Part shown: positions 63,617-64,000 of the stretch, piece by piece
Numbering within the stretch: position 1 is the first letter of the stretch
Layout of the letters: each line of letters starts with the position of its first letter
The notes under the pieces: model-generated
Database searches by the model: none
What the model was told of the DNA's origin: nothing
What the model saw: only the letters and a program-made list of their open reading frames with translations
Position numbers and translations under genes: made by a program
Assembly: GCF_026810365.1 (NCBI RefSeq)
Contig: NZ_CP113948.1
Span: 3,187,001-3,251,000, forward strand
Length of the DNA stretch: 64,000 bases
DNA from: Flavobacterium praedii
GTDB lineage: Bacteria; Bacteroidota; Bacteroidia; Flavobacteriales; Flavobacteriaceae
Reading direction: 5' to 3'

Positions 63617-64000
63617 AACAGTACATTATAAATCAAAACCGTAAGATTACTTACTTTTTCTTGATTGCATTATCTTTTTTCCCAGTTTTGCCAACAGGAG
63701 TAGAAAGTGTATTGATGATTGCTGCATTTTTGTTTTCACTTTCCTATTTTAGCATTGAAGGAAAGAAATTTTGGAATAGAAAGAAGACTTTATATAGTTT
63801 ACTTTTTTCAAGTTTATTTCTTATTTATGCATTTTCATTACTTTATACCCAAAATATAGGTAATGGTATAAAGTACATAATTAGACTTTTGCCAACCATT
63901 TTATTTCCTGCCATTTTTTTGTTTAATGACAAAGAGATAATTAACAATAAGCAGTTGGAGTTTATAAAATCGATGTATATCATGGCTTTAATTTTGGCTT
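63613..64000 (+). CDS. Second O-antigen ligase-like membrane protein, 5' part (runs off window)
   Basis: The ATG overlaps the glycosyltransferase stop (ATGA). The 129 residues seen form several hydrophobic helices (ITYFFLIALSFFPVLPTGVES, VLMIAAFLFSLSYFSI, SLLFSSLFLIYAFSLLYTQN, RLLPTILFPAIFLFND). The LYTQNIGNGIKYIIRLLPTILFPAIF pattern is typical of O-antigen ligase-like proteins. The gene continues beyond 64000. Confidence 0.72.
   Translation, partial: MKQYIINQNRKITYFFLIALSFFPVLPTGVESVLMIAAFLFSLSYFSIEGKKFWNRKKTLYSLLFSSLFLIYAFSLLYTQNIGNGIKYIIRLLPTILFPAIFLFNDKEIINNKQLEFIKSMYIMALILA

Overview
The window looks like a piece of chromosome from a Flavobacterium-like member of the Bacteroidota. The DNA is very AT-rich, promoters fit the Bacteroidota pattern (TTG, about 18 bp, then TAnnTTTG), Shine-Dalgarno sites are mostly replaced by A-rich leaders, and there is a giant secreted protein with a type B type IX secretion (T9SS) tail. 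No database search was possible, so names rest on recognisable motifs and protein architecture.

Layout. 1-2.5 kb: the 3' end of an FAD/Fe-S oxidoreductase, then a BON lipoprotein and a BON-LysM protein. 2.6-9 kb: dprA, an HU-like/SPOR envelope protein, a PIF1-type helicase, a repeated membrane protein and an OmpH/Skp-like lipoprotein. 9-17 kb: a methyltransferase, an acetyltransferase broken by a stop codon, mnmG, ybeY and a large DUF4175 protein. Five parS-like ParB sites lie here, four within 340 bp, and two of those four flank a 23-copy 9-bp tandem repeat. 17-25 kb: gltX, an SPFH protein, a small YtxH/holin-like/DUF6327 operon, glnS, folB and tRNA-Cys. The tRNA is followed by about 1 kb of a 91-bp tandem repeat whose units each carry a copy of the tRNA 3' end. 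25-34 kb: a LysE-type exporter, a GIN-domain protein, rnr, a DUF2007 protein, rpiB, a BRO/DinD-like protein, tex and an AbiE-type toxin-antitoxin pair whose toxin is frameshifted.

35-41 kb: a Crp/Fnr regulator, an alginate-export-type porin and a NrtA/B/D-type ABC importer, probably one uptake regulon. A strong palindrome containing GTA-N8-TAC overlaps the porin promoter. 42-53 kb: one 3733-residue T9SS cargo protein made of nested repeats. 53.8-58.4 kb: a tatA gene of only 57 codons, a truncated-looking M23-associated protein, a GH3-family protein and a DUF6909 protein. 58.4-64 kb: a polysaccharide locus (Wzz-like, flippase, methyltransferase, polymerase/ligase, glycosyltransferase, second polymerase/ligase-like protein) running off the right edge.

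The two signals I consider least ordinary are the parS-bounded 9-bp repeat near 12.8-13.0 kb and the tRNA-Cys-seeded 91-bp array at 23.95-25.0 kb.
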